Of a DNA stretch of 20,940 bases, positions 13,500 through 20,940 are shown piece by piece (position 1 is the stretch's first letter; every line of letters starts with the position of its first letter). This stretch comes from Kiritimatiellia bacterium (GTDB taxonomy: Bacteria; Verrucomicrobiota; Kiritimatiellia; RFP12; UBA1067). A program made the translations under genes and the position numbers. The stretch is from positions 1 through 20,940 of the forward strand of contig JAGBZQ010000025.1 of NCBI GenBank assembly GCA_017628165.1, read 5' to 3'. Below the pieces are notes generated by a model. It ran no database searches, was not told the origin of the DNA, and saw only the letters and a list, made by a program, of their open reading frames with translations.

Positions 13500-15832
13500 T
13501 ATTTCTTCCGGCGGAAGAAACGACGCATCTCATCGGCCGTCTTGCACTGGCTCAGGCGCTCGGCTCCGTTCTCGGCGCGAAGCGCGCGCGAAATGTAACT
13601 CATGAGCTGAAGGTAGGGCGTCTGCTGCTGATCGTTCGCGAGAGTCAGCACAATGATGCGAACGGGACTCTTGTCAATCGTCTCGTAATCAGGAAGCATA
13701 TCGCCGAGCATCTCGTTGTCCACAAGAGCGATTGCGCCTGCGATTCCATGGACGCTCTTGTCGCGGCCATGCGGAACGGCAATCCCATGATCAAGCCCGG
13801 TGGGCATTGACTCCTCGCGGCGGAGAACGGCCTCAAGCGCGCTCTTTGCATCCTTAACGTGATTAGGGCAGGCCTTTGCAATCTCTTCAATGATTTTGGC
13901 AAACGCCTCCTCCTTGTTCGAAGCCTTGAACTTCGGCAGCATGACAAAGCCTTGAAGATAGCGTCCGACCGCCTCAGGCCCGCGGGCAATACGTTCGGGA
14001 ACGGAGATAATCTTCTCAATCTCCTCGCGGCGGATCGGCTTGGCGATGGAACGAGCAAGATCATTGATCTGGCTTACCACCTCCATCCAGACGGTCATGA
14101 CTATCGCCTCTTCGGCAGGAGTGCATTCAAAGCAAATCTTATTGTCGTTGCGGCGGACGGAAATCTCAATCGCGTCCACGGCCACATCCCAGATATGATC
14201 AGTCTGCGAAAGGCAGGTCACGAAAAAGCCTTCGTTGCGGAACTCATGAAGAAGCTTGCCCATCATGATCTCGGCCACGCCCGCATCTGCAAGCTCGAAC
14301 TCAACCTCACGCGAACCGTCGTTCGACTCCTTCGGATGCTTGACGCCTTTCTTCTTCGAAGAGAAAAGCGCCACAAGCCCAGGCGGCGCAACAACCGTGG
14401 TGATGAGCGTCATCATGATTCCGATGCCGAATATCTCCTGCGTGAGATAGCCGGCGGAGAGACCGAGGCCCGCGATGATGAGCGCGACTTCCCCGCGCGG
14501 CACCATACCCGCTCCGATACGAAGCGAACCAAGAACGTTAAAGCCACAGCAGAGCGAAGGAATCATGCAGCCTACGACCTTCGCCACAACAGCAAGCGCC
14601 GTATAGACTGCGCCGAAAATGAGAACCGGCTTGGAGCAGAGCGCGGAAACATCCACCATCATGCCCATCACGCAGAAAAAGATGGGCACAAGGAACGTGT
14701 ATACAGGCGTCAGCGTCTCCTGCACCATGTGCTTGATATCGGTGCGCGAAAGCGCAAGGCCCATCACGTATGCACCAATGATCATCGCAAGGCCCATGCA
14801 CTCGAAAAATCCTGCAAGAATAAGCGAAAGACCAAACGCCATCGTGGCAATTACCGTAGGCGAGCGGAACGCCATCTTGAGAAACGCAGAAATCCTGCGT
14901 GCGGCAAGAATGCCGATGATCGTGGCAAGAAGCCACACGCCAAACGATTTAACAGCCACGAAGCCGATATGGCCCCAATTCATTCCGCCAGCAGCAGCGC
15001 CGGAATTTGCAGAGGCGAGATTGGCCGCGATAATGCCGTTGCCGATAGCCAGGACAACAAGGCCAAGAACATCGTCAATGACGGCGCCAGCCATAATCGT
15101 GGTGCCCTCCTCGGAATCGAGCTTCTTGCGCTCGGAGAGAATGCGTGCCGTGATGCCCACCGATGTGGCTGTGGACATAATGCCCATATAAAGCGAAGCC
15201 GGATCGGTCATTGCCTGCGAAAGAGGCATCTCGGCAAGATATTTGAACGACTCAAAATAAAGCGGAAGGAGAGACACGGCGCAAAGATCGCCGAGGACAA
15301 ACGAACCGACGACTCCGCCCACGCCCACAAGTGTGCCCACAAAGGAATAGCGGAGAAACATCTTGAGATTCGTCTCAAGACCGGAGAGGAAAAGAAGAAT
15401 TATCGAGGCGAGGGTAGCGATACCATAAAGAGCCGGGCTCGTGGCGTCAAAAACGGAGTGATTGCCCGCTATTGTGCCGAACATCTCCACCGCCGCGCCA
15501 TCCTTCACGGCGTTCATCGCCTTAAGTGCCGCGCCATTAAACAGACCGTGCTGAAAAACGCTATCGCCAAAACCGATTCCACCGAGAGCCCACGGACCGA
15601 TCACAATGCCAGCTGCCAAGTCGCCGAGGATCGAAGGCATCCTGAGCATGCTTGCAATCGCGCCGCCAAGACGCGCCGCGAAAATAATAACACCGATCTG
15701 AAGAACAAGGAACATCATTTCCTCTACTCGCGGCAGACCGAAATTTGGATATGCAGGGCCCGCATGACCACCACTTGCCCAAAGAACACCCGCGCCCATG
15801 ATTCCCAGCGCGAACAGCACAAACTTCTTCAT
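13499..15832 (-). CDS. CPA2-type cation/proton antiporter fused to a PTS EIIA domain
   Basis: The 777-residue protein has three parts. Residues 1-24 form a signal-like segment ending near WASGGHA. Residues about 38-490 form a Na+/H+ or K+/H+ exchanger domain with many membrane helices, LRMPSILGDLAAGIVIGP (64-80) and the ion-binding AGAVIDDVLG with Asp253-Asp254. A hydrophilic region at about 495-640 of unknown fold follows. The last 140 residues resemble the fructose/nitrogen-type EIIA domain: GLDHGIAVPHGR with His688 as the expected phosphorylation site. The double Asp suggests electrogenic exchange by family analogy; the ion is unknown. Phosphotransfer to the tail may control transport. No other PTS genes are in the window. 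Confidence 0.88.
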   Translation of the reverse strand: MKKFVLFALGIMGAGVLWASGGHAGPAYPNFGLPRVEEMMFLVLQIGVIIFAARLGGAIASMLRMPSILGDLAAGIVIGPWALGGIGFGDSVFQHGLFNGAALKAMNAVKDGAAVEMFGTIAGNHSVFDATSPALYGIATLASIILLFLSGLETNLKMFLRYSFVGTLVGVGGVVGSFVLGDLCAVSLLPLYFESFKYLAEMPLSQAMTDPASLYMGIMSTATSVGITARILSERKKLDSEEGTTIMAGAVIDDVLGLVVLAIGNGIIAANLASANSGAAAGGMNWGHIGFVAVKSFGVWLLATIIGILAARRISAFLKMAFRSPTVIATMAFGLSLILAGFFECMGLAMIIGAYVMGLALSRTDIKHMVQETLTPVYTFLVPIFFCVMGMMVDVSALCSKPVLIFGAVYTALAVVAKVVGCMIPSLCCGFNVLGSLRIGAGMVPRGEVALIIAGLGLSAGYLTQEIFGIGIMMTLITTVVAPPGLVALFSSKKKGVKHPKESNDGSREVEFELADAGVAEIMMGKLLHEFRNEGFFVTCLSQTDHIWDVAVDAIEISVRRNDNKICFECTPAEEAIVMTVWMEVVSQINDLARSIAKPIRREEIEKIISVPERIARGPEAVGRYLQGFVMLPKFKASNKEEAFAKIIEEIAKACPNHVKDAKSALEAVLRREESMPTGLDHGIAVPHGRDKSVHGIAGAIALVDNEMLGDMLPDYETIDKSPVRIIVLTLANDQQQTPYLQLMSYISRALRAENGAERLSQCKTADEMRRFFRRKK

Positions 15833-15865
15833 CTGATACGTCCTGATAGGTTTATAAAATACGGC

Positions 15866-15893
15866 GGAGCGCCGGGGCCTACCCCGACGCTCC
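15866..15893 (-). terminator. Strong hairpin terminator after the ROK-like gene
   Basis: Minus-strand GGAGCGTCGGGG (15893-15882) pairs over 12 bp, with one G-U, with CCCCGGCGCTCC (15877-15866) around a four-base loop. It lies 16 nt after the ROK-like stop codon. The following sequence GCCGTATTTTAT is only modestly T-rich, so termination may be partial and the antiporter gene may receive read-through. Confidence 0.6.
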
Positions 15894-15909
15894 TCTGATG
15901 CCTTGGTTA

Positions 15910-17313
15910 TTACTTGCCTTTCTTAATCACAGGAATCTGCGCCGCGGCAACGGACTGTCCGAGACGGCGGGCATTCTCGTCGGGCATGAAGATATCAATC
16001 TTCTCGGCCCACTCAGGATATACATCCTTAAGCATCGTCTTGGCAGTCTCAAGTATGACTTCACCGCCGAGTCCGGAAGTGACGCGGCCAAGAATCATCA
16101 TGTTCTCGTAATCGTAGAACTCGTTGTACCACGGTACTGCATGGGCGAGGAAGCGGCCAATCTGAACGAAGACCTTAAGAGCTTTCGCATCACCCTTCTC
16201 CATCGCGGCCTGAACTACCTTGAGACGCTCAGGAAGCTTCATGGACTTGGGGAACTTGAAGCCATACTTCTCGGCGAGCCAGTTAACGGCCTGCTGCGAG
16301 AACGCCATCGCGCCCACACCTGCATCACCCGACCACTCACACTTAGGAGCATTGGGATTGAAGTCCACAGGCGCAAAGGCGAGCTCGGAGATGCGGCCGG
16401 TCATGGCACCCTTGGGATCCACATAACCGACGGCCTCAGAAGAGCCCATGGCCACGCCGAGAATACCCTTCTTGTTCATCGTAATCATACCCGCGAGAGC
16501 CGTGACATCACCGTCATTATATATAGCGAAGGGAACGCCCCAGTCCTTTTCAATGCGGAAGAACATATTCTGAGCCTCCTCGAACTTGGAGGGATTCTTC
16601 TCCTTGACGGCGCGGAAGAGGCTTGCGATACCCATCTTCTGACCAACGAGAGTGCCGGCCGTGGAGCCGCCGATCGCGTCAACCCGCGGAAGTGTGGAGG
16701 CGGCCTCCTTGAGACCGGCGGTGAGCATGCTGTAGTGATACTCTGGATTGGACTGGTTGCGCGGATCCCAAGGGAACTCCTTCGAGAAGACGACCTTACC
16801 CTTGTTGAGGGCGGAAATCTTGAAGTCGGAAGCGCCGAGGTCAAATCCAATACGGCAGCCGTCGGCGACAGTCTTGACCTTGGAGGTCTTCTCCGCAAAG
16901 CCGGGCATCTTGTCTAAAGTGACAATCGCGGTCTCTACGGGACGGCCGTAGATGGACGAGAAGAAGTCGTAATCAAACGCGCGCGCACCCTTCTTGGTGT
17001 AAGCCTTGGCAACGGGCTTTACGACGGCATCGGGACCGGCCAGATAAAGCTTCCAACCACCGGCAGACCAAACAATGAACTTGGCGATACGCTCAACAAC
17101 ATAGGAGACGTACTTGGCGTCCTTAGAATCGAGATTCGTGGGAATCGGAAGATCATAGCGATAGACCTTGCCGTCCTCGCGCTCCCAAGCGATGGCGACA
17201 ACATCTGCCGCCTCCGTCTCGCCGATGGCATCGTAAATCTGCCAAAGCGCGCTCATTGGCGCAATGAATTCCGTGTCGCAGCTGCTCTTGGCTGCGCAGC
17301 ATTTCTTAGCCAT
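15910..17313 (-). CDS. ROK/ASKHA-fold protein with extra N-terminal domain (possible sugar kinase)
   Basis: The 467-residue protein is far longer than typical ROK glucokinases (about 300). From residue 154 it reads RIGFDLGASDFKISAL, a phosphate-1 loop of the actin/hexokinase fold. GGSTAG (215-220) and NDGDVTALAG (266-275) follow, with Asp267 in the place of the ROK catalytic base, then GVAMGSSEAVGYVDP (286-300) resembling phosphate-2. The ROK zinc motif CxCGxxGCxE is not seen. Residues 1-150 are an additional domain starting with a Cys cluster (KKCCAAKSSC). ATP-dependent sugar phosphorylation is plausible, but the substrate is unknown and a regulatory role cannot be excluded. AGGAG lies about 9 nt before the ATG. 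Confidence 0.7.
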   Translation of the reverse strand: MAKKCCAAKSSCDTEFIAPMSALWQIYDAIGETEAADVVAIAWEREDGKVYRYDLPIPTNLDSKDAKYVSYVVERIAKFIVWSAGGWKLYLAGPDAVVKPVAKAYTKKGARAFDYDFFSSIYGRPVETAIVTLDKMPGFAEKTSKVKTVADGCRIGFDLGASDFKISALNKGKVVFSKEFPWDPRNQSNPEYHYSMLTAGLKEAASTLPRVDAIGGSTAGTLVGQKMGIASLFRAVKEKNPSKFEEAQNMFFRIEKDWGVPFAIYNDGDVTALAGMITMNKKGILGVAMGSSEAVGYVDPKGAMTGRISELAFAPVDFNPNAPKCEWSGDAGVGAMAFSQQAVNWLAEKYGFKFPKSMKLPERLKVVQAAMEKGDAKALKVFVQIGRFLAHAVPWYNEFYDYENMMILGRVTSGLGGEVILETAKTMLKDVYPEWAEKIDIFMPDENARRLGQSVAAAQIPVIKKGK

Positions 17314-17352
17314 TGAAATATCTCCTGATTTTGTTGTTTTCCAATACCACGT

Positions 17353-17381
17353 AGGTTATCATAAAAGACCGCATTGGTCAA
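17353..17381 (-). promoter_or_regulatory. Candidate promoter for the ROK-like gene
   Basis: Minus-strand TTGACC (17381-17376) and TAACCT (17358-17353) are 17 nt apart, and TGA precedes the -10. The -35 is strong (5/6) and the -10 weak (3/6). It sits in the 97-nt gap after the phosphoesterase stop and would leave a leader of about 30 nt. Confidence 0.4.
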
Positions 17382-17410
17382 TATCCGCGGGGGGAAAGAT
17401 GAAAGACTCC

Positions 17411-18631
17411 TCAAATTTTTACATTTTCCGAAGAGACGACCTTACCCGTTTCATCAAGAATCCTGACCGCGATTGCCCCTCCCTTGCAGTGGCATTTAAC
17501 AAGCGTCGCGCTGCTTTTTCCGATAGGCTCTCCGAGCTTGGGCCCTCCCCCCACGACAAGAGGATAGGGACGATCCGGGATAGGCGCATGAAACCCCCAA
17601 TTATGGAGATGCGCGCCCATCGCCAATGTCACATTGGCATTTTTAAGAATATCATCCATGTGATTTAAGCGCCCAAGACCATGCTTCCAGCCGCTACGGT
17701 GAGGGATCGTGAGTGCCGCGGGAATATGGCGAATGGCGATGCGCGCCTTTGCGCTCTTCCATTCCGAAGAAGCCACTTCCTTCTCAAGCCACGCATTCTG
17801 GCGCTCTATGTAGCGATCGAAATTCACAAGCCCCGAATATTCAGGGCTTGTATCTTTCTTGTCTTCACCGCAATCAAGAAACACAAACCTGATGCCGCCA
17901 AGTGAAGCCGCCCCGAAATAATGGCCGTCTTTAAGCGCCAGATAATCACGCATATTGCGGGCGAAAGCGCCGCGCGTCTCATGATTTCCACGTAAATACC
18001 AAACGGGAAGAGACGTCTTCTGGGCTATACGCGAGAGAGGCTCTATGAGACGATCCGTAACATCCTTCTCGTCGTCCACATGGTTTACGATATCGCCATT
18101 AAGAACGCAAAATCCACTAATGTCCGAAAGATAAGGCATGAACTTGTTGTATACGGCAAGATTCTCGTGAACATCGTTAAACATCGCCCACGAAACCTCC
18201 GCGTCAACCGGAGCGATCGCACGCATCGTCCCAGAACAAACCTCTTCTGCGCCGCTGTAGGAAACGCTGTAAGGGCCAAAGTTCTTGAACGGGCGCGAAT
18301 GCGCCTTGTATTCCAGCGGCTTTGACGGATCTATGCCGCTGATAAACGCGCGATGAAGCGTGCTATTGGCCGAAAGAAGGCCATCCTCCTCGTCCCAAGC
18401 GCGCTCCGTGGTTTTCCAGCCGTCCTGACTCCATGTCACATAACCGGTGGACTTCGAATGCGTCACCCAGACTATTGCCACGGCATCCTCGTTAAGAAGT
18501 TGAACATGAGGACGAATTTTGAAGAGCGACGCTTCTTCTATGCCATCTGCCATATTCTGCGGCGCAGATTTCCCAAATGCCGGAGCGGTTACGGCCAAGG
18601 CCGACATTTTCAAAAATTCTCTTCTATTCAT
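17411..18631 (-). CDS. Tat-exported calcineurin-like (purple-acid-type) metallophosphoesterase
   Basis: I set the start at the ATG at 18631, giving 406 residues beginning MNRREFLKMSALAVTAPAFG: a twin-arginine signal with RREFLK. The open frame extends upstream but there overlaps purE. After a probable fibronectin-like domain (about 38-125), the phosphoesterase motifs are in order: NDVHE (152-156), NGDIVNH (178-184), RGNHE (214-218), RHIP (301-304) and GAHLHNW (339-345). These residues bind two metals in the family. The enzyme should act folded in the periplasm on a phosphoester, perhaps for phosphate scavenging; the substrate is unknown. It lies 22 nt after purE with a weak GGGGG Shine-Dalgarno sequence. 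Confidence 0.87.
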   Translation of the reverse strand: MNRREFLKMSALAVTAPAFGKSAPQNMADGIEEASLFKIRPHVQLLNEDAVAIVWVTHSKSTGYVTWSQDGWKTTERAWDEEDGLLSANSTLHRAFISGIDPSKPLEYKAHSRPFKNFGPYSVSYSGAEEVCSGTMRAIAPVDAEVSWAMFNDVHENLAVYNKFMPYLSDISGFCVLNGDIVNHVDDEKDVTDRLIEPLSRIAQKTSLPVWYLRGNHETRGAFARNMRDYLALKDGHYFGAASLGGIRFVFLDCGEDKKDTSPEYSGLVNFDRYIERQNAWLEKEVASSEWKSAKARIAIRHIPAALTIPHRSGWKHGLGRLNHMDDILKNANVTLAMGAHLHNWGFHAPIPDRPYPLVVGGGPKLGEPIGKSSATLVKCHCKGGAIAVRILDETGKVVSSENVKI

Positions 18632-18653
18632 AATACCCCCGCTTATTTCGCTC

Positions 18654-19148
18654 TCAAGCGTGAATCCTATCATTTGCCTCGGCGACCTTACGGCGAAGCT
18701 CCTCCTTGTGCGCACGGAACTTCTCTCGCATCTCCGCGTCCGCCGTGCCAAGAATCTGGACTGCGAGCAAGGCGGCATTGGCGGGACCGGCGCTTCCCAC
18801 CGCCACTGTGGCAACAGGAACCCCCGAGGGCATCTGAACCGTAGCATAGAGAGCATCAAGGCCATTGAGAGCTCCGCCCGCCACAGGGATCCCGATAACA
18901 GGAAGGACTGTCGCCGCGGCAAGAACACCTCCCAAATGCGCAGCGCCGCCAGCCGCCGCAATGATAACCTTAAGCCCGCGCTCCTCCGCCGTGCGCGAAT
19001 ATTCGATCGCCACCTCAGGGGTGCGGTGCGCGGAAATGACGCGCGTCTCATACGCCACGCCAAACTTGTCGAGCGTCTCGCAAGCCTTCTTCACAAGAGG
19101 CCAATCCGAATCGCTGCCCATTACGATACCAACAACTGCGTTAGCCAT
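18654..19148 (-). CDS. purE: N5-carboxyaminoimidazole ribonucleotide mutase (class I PurE)
   Basis: PurE moves the carboxyl group of N5-CAIR to give CAIR in purine synthesis. The 164-residue protein has MGSDSDWP (10-17), SAHRTP (39-44) with the catalytic His, AAGGAAHL (65-72), and PSGVPVATVAVGSAG (107-121), all typical of class I enzymes, which need PurK. purK is not in the window. The gene lies 64 nt after glf; AAAGG about 8 nt before the ATG serves as ribosome binding site. Confidence 0.96.
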   Translation of the reverse strand: MANAVVGIVMGSDSDWPLVKKACETLDKFGVAYETRVISAHRTPEVAIEYSRTAEERGLKVIIAAAGGAAHLGGVLAAATVLPVIGIPVAGGALNGLDALYATVQMPSGVPVATVAVGSAGPANAALLAVQILGTADAEMREKFRAHKEELRRKVAEANDRIHA

Positions 19149-19212
19149 TTTATTTAACCTTTCTTTTTAGAACCTTATTACACACTAAATTAATTCTGCC
19201 CTGCTGATTGAA

Positions 19213-20295
19213 TCATATTTCAATAGAGAGCGCAGCTGCGATTGACTTGTCCATGTCAAAATAACGATATGCGCCAAGACGCCCGCCAACCACCAGATTC
19301 TTGATCTTGGCCGCCTCGGCCTGATACGCCTCAAGGAGGAGACGCGAAGCAGCGTTATCCACGGGATAATACGGCTCGTCGCCACGCTTCCATGCCGCGG
19401 AATATTCTCGCATGACAATCGTCTTCTCAAGCGCCATTACATCCTTCTGCTCAGGATGATAGTGCTTAAACTCATGAATGCGCGTATAAGGAACTTCCGC
19501 ATCGGTATAGTTGACCACAGAAGTGCCCTGGTAATCAGCGATATTCATCTTTTCCGTCTCAAAACGCAATGTGCGCCACGGAAGCTCGCCGAATTTGTAG
19601 CCGAAAAGCTCGTCGATCGGCCCTGAATAATACACGGGAATGTTTGGCAGAGCATCCGGCCCGACCATGAAAGCTCCGCCCTTGAAACAAACGCGCTGAG
19701 AACATTTAACCGTTATGAGAGGATGATCAAGAAGCCGATCAAAAAGCGAATTGTATCCGCCCAGCGGAATCCCCTGATTGCAATCGTTGAAATAGTTTAC
19801 GTCATACGACGCCCTAACGGGCACCCGCTTGATGATGGACGGATCTATATCCTCCGGGCTTCTGCCCCACTGCTTGGAGGTGTATCCTCTGAAAAAGGCG
19901 TCGAAAAGCCGCGATGAGTGCGCTTCGTCCGCCATAAATCCGGGAACTTCCGAGGGCTTGAGCTCTGTGCCGAAAAATCCGTTTATGAGGGCAAGCCCAA
20001 GAGGAAGAAAATACGTCTTGCCCTTGTGGCGCGCAAGAACCTTGTGCTGATATCCGTTGAAGGTGACGAATCGATTCACGAACTGCCAAACCTCCGGTAT
20101 GCTCGTATGAAAAATATGAGATCCATACGTGTGTACCTCGATCCCACTTTCTGGATCCGTCTCGCAGCGGACGTTGCCGCCTACTGCGGAACGTCTCTCG
20201 AGCACAAGCGTACGCATGCCCTTTTCGGCGAATCTTCGTGCAAGGGTTGAACCCCATATTCCCGCGCCAGCGACTACCACATCAACATTAGTCAT
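19213..20295 (-). CDS. glf: UDP-galactopyranose mutase
   Basis: Glf is a flavoenzyme that converts UDP-galactopyranose to UDP-galactofuranose, the donor for galactofuranose in surface glycans. The 360-residue protein has a Rossmann FAD site (VVVAGAGIWGSTLARRFAEK, 6-25), LERRSAVGGN (32-41), YGSHIFHT (57-64), YTSKQWG (138-144), KRVPVRASYDVNYFNDC (156-172) with Arg161, PYTRIHEFKHY (269-279) with Arg272, and GRLGAYRYFDMD (338-349). Both substrate-binding arginines are therefore kept. The start overlaps the preceding acyltransferase by ATGA. A candidate internal promoter lies just upstream. The galactofuranosyltransferases it would supply are not in this window. Confidence 0.95.
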   Translation of the reverse strand: MTNVDVVVAGAGIWGSTLARRFAEKGMRTLVLERRSAVGGNVRCETDPESGIEVHTYGSHIFHTSIPEVWQFVNRFVTFNGYQHKVLARHKGKTYFLPLGLALINGFFGTELKPSEVPGFMADEAHSSRLFDAFFRGYTSKQWGRSPEDIDPSIIKRVPVRASYDVNYFNDCNQGIPLGGYNSLFDRLLDHPLITVKCSQRVCFKGGAFMVGPDALPNIPVYYSGPIDELFGYKFGELPWRTLRFETEKMNIADYQGTSVVNYTDAEVPYTRIHEFKHYHPEQKDVMALEKTIVMREYSAAWKRGDEPYYPVDNAASRLLLEAYQAEAAKIKNLVVGGRLGAYRYFDMDKSIAAALSIEI

Positions 20296-20940
20296 GCCCG
20301 TGACCTTTCTATTGTGATTTCGGGATTAACATTGTACCATCCTTCAAGTTTTTTGTCGAAGGCCTGCCGCCCGAGCTTTGCCCATTCGACTACGCGCTCG
20401 GTTACATCCTCGGCGACGATGCGGCATAAACGCCTCTCCCGAAAGAAGGCGAAGGGGAAAATAGCGATCGCCTTCAGGAGCGTCCGGATGAACGGCGGCG
20501 CATGCTTCCTTCCTGCTCGGCTCCACATGCTCCCCCAAAGACCTCTCATGCGCACCGCCACAACCGCCACATCCTTGGGGAGCTCTGAGATCACATTGTG
20601 CGCAAGCTGCCTGTTGCCGAGGCTTTCAAGCCCATTGGCGGAAATATGTCCCGACGGATAAAGAAGCACATTCTCTCCAGCGGTCAGAAGCGCAAGAATA
20701 GAATAACTGAGGGCCTTGGCGCGCTTGGCTCTGCTATATATTCCAACTCTGTTTTTGAGAATGGGCCTGAAATTTTCGCGCCTAAAATCAGGAACTCGCA
20801 CCGCCTTGAAAAGCGAAAGGATATGGCGCAGAAAACGATTTGAAAAGAAAGACTCGTCAACAAGCGGGCAGATGTCAACTCCGTTGTTGTGAAGCTCCGT
20901 GACGAGAATCATCGGATCTACAAGCGCAGGATGATTGGGG
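20292..20940 (-). CDS. PlsC-type (LPLAT) acyltransferase, N-terminus beyond right edge
   Basis: The frame is open to the window edge, so the first Met at 20912 is not the true start: the residues before it read NHPALVDP, the HX4D catalytic motif of glycerophospholipid/lysophospholipid acyltransferases. Further on, LLYPSGHISANG stands where the family usually has FPEGTRS, with Ser in place of Glu. A hydrophobic segment (AIAIFPFAFF) and an amphipathic C-terminus suggest membrane association. It probably transfers an acyl chain to a lysophospholipid or related lipid; the acceptor is unknown. It overlaps glf by four bases, so the two may be co-translated. Confidence 0.75.
   Translation of the reverse strand, partial: PNHPALVDPMILVTELHNNGVDICPLVDESFFSNRFLRHILSLFKAVRVPDFRRENFRPILKNRVGIYSRAKRAKALSYSILALLTAGENVLLYPSGHISANGLESLGNRQLAHNVISELPKDVAVVAVRMRGLWGSMWSRAGRKHAPPFIRTLLKAIAIFPFAFFRERRLCRIVAEDVTERVVEWAKLGRQAFDKKLEGWYNVNPEITIERSRA
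20331..20359 (-). promoter_or_regulatory. Candidate internal promoter for glf, inside the acyltransferase gene
   Basis: Minus-strand TCGACA (20359-20354) and TACAAT (20336-20331) are 17 nt apart, each 5/6 to consensus, with TGG before the -10. It lies within coding sequence (the codons of GWYNVN), so chance is a real alternative. It would start a glf transcript about 30 nt before its ATG. Confidence 0.35.

Noticed and set aside
13859..15898. A 679-codon open frame on the plus strand opposite the antiporter gene
   Set aside because: The product is rich in Arg, His and Lys with no family resemblance, while the minus strand encodes a clear membrane antiporter. Such antisense frames arise from biased codon use.
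1..20940. CRISPR arrays, insertion sequences, tRNA/rRNA genes, toxin-antitoxin or defence systems
   Set aside because: I looked on both strands and saw no regularly spaced repeats, transposase motifs, terminal inverted repeats or RNA gene signatures; the region is housekeeping.

Overview
The window is a 20.9 kb stretch of bacterial chromosome in which every gene I can support lies on the minus strand, so transcription runs from high to low coordinates. Genes are tightly packed, often with 1-4 nt stop/start overlaps, and most have good Shine-Dalgarno sequences. Lipid A genes (lpxI, lpxB), a Tat-exported enzyme and a possible envelope LysM protein indicate a Gram-negative (diderm) organism. Use of LpxI rather than LpxH, together with the style of several proteins (L3 and L2 variants, the long ROK-like protein), suggests the PVC superphylum (Kiritimatiellota, Lentisphaerota or Verrucomicrobiota). 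That placement is inference from memory of the families, not a measured result.

Layout in transcription order, from the right end. (1) 20940-17411: a cut-off PlsC-type acyltransferase, glf (UDP-galactopyranose mutase), purE and a Tat-exported calcineurin-like phosphoesterase. (2) 17313-15910: a ROK-like ASKHA protein with its own likely promoter and a strong hairpin terminator. (3) 15832-12204: a cation/proton antiporter fused to a PTS EIIA domain, overlapping mnmE. (4) 12152-10216: lpxI-lpxB, from a promoter that leaves almost no 5' leader. (5) 10062-5474: a LysM/coiled-coil envelope protein, purD, a WalJ-like metallo-beta-lactamase-fold hydrolase and an ABC-F ATPase. (6) 5464-1: the S10 ribosomal protein operon rpsJ-rplC-rplD-rplW-rplB-rpsS-rplV-rpsC-rplP-rpsQ-rplN-rplX, running off the left edge.

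Most of the content is housekeeping: translation, purine synthesis, tRNA modification and envelope building. I did not find a defence island, mobile element, CRISPR array, rRNA or tRNA. The items most worth a second look are: a 270-nt S10 leader with an intrinsic terminator-like hairpin between promoter and first gene, plus a 15-nt repeated element able to pair with that hairpin's loop; absence of rpmC (L29) from its usual place between rplP and rpsQ; a recurring extended -10 element (TGG before the -10 hexamer) at four candidate promoters; near-leaderless lpxI; and the antiporter-EIIA fusion.
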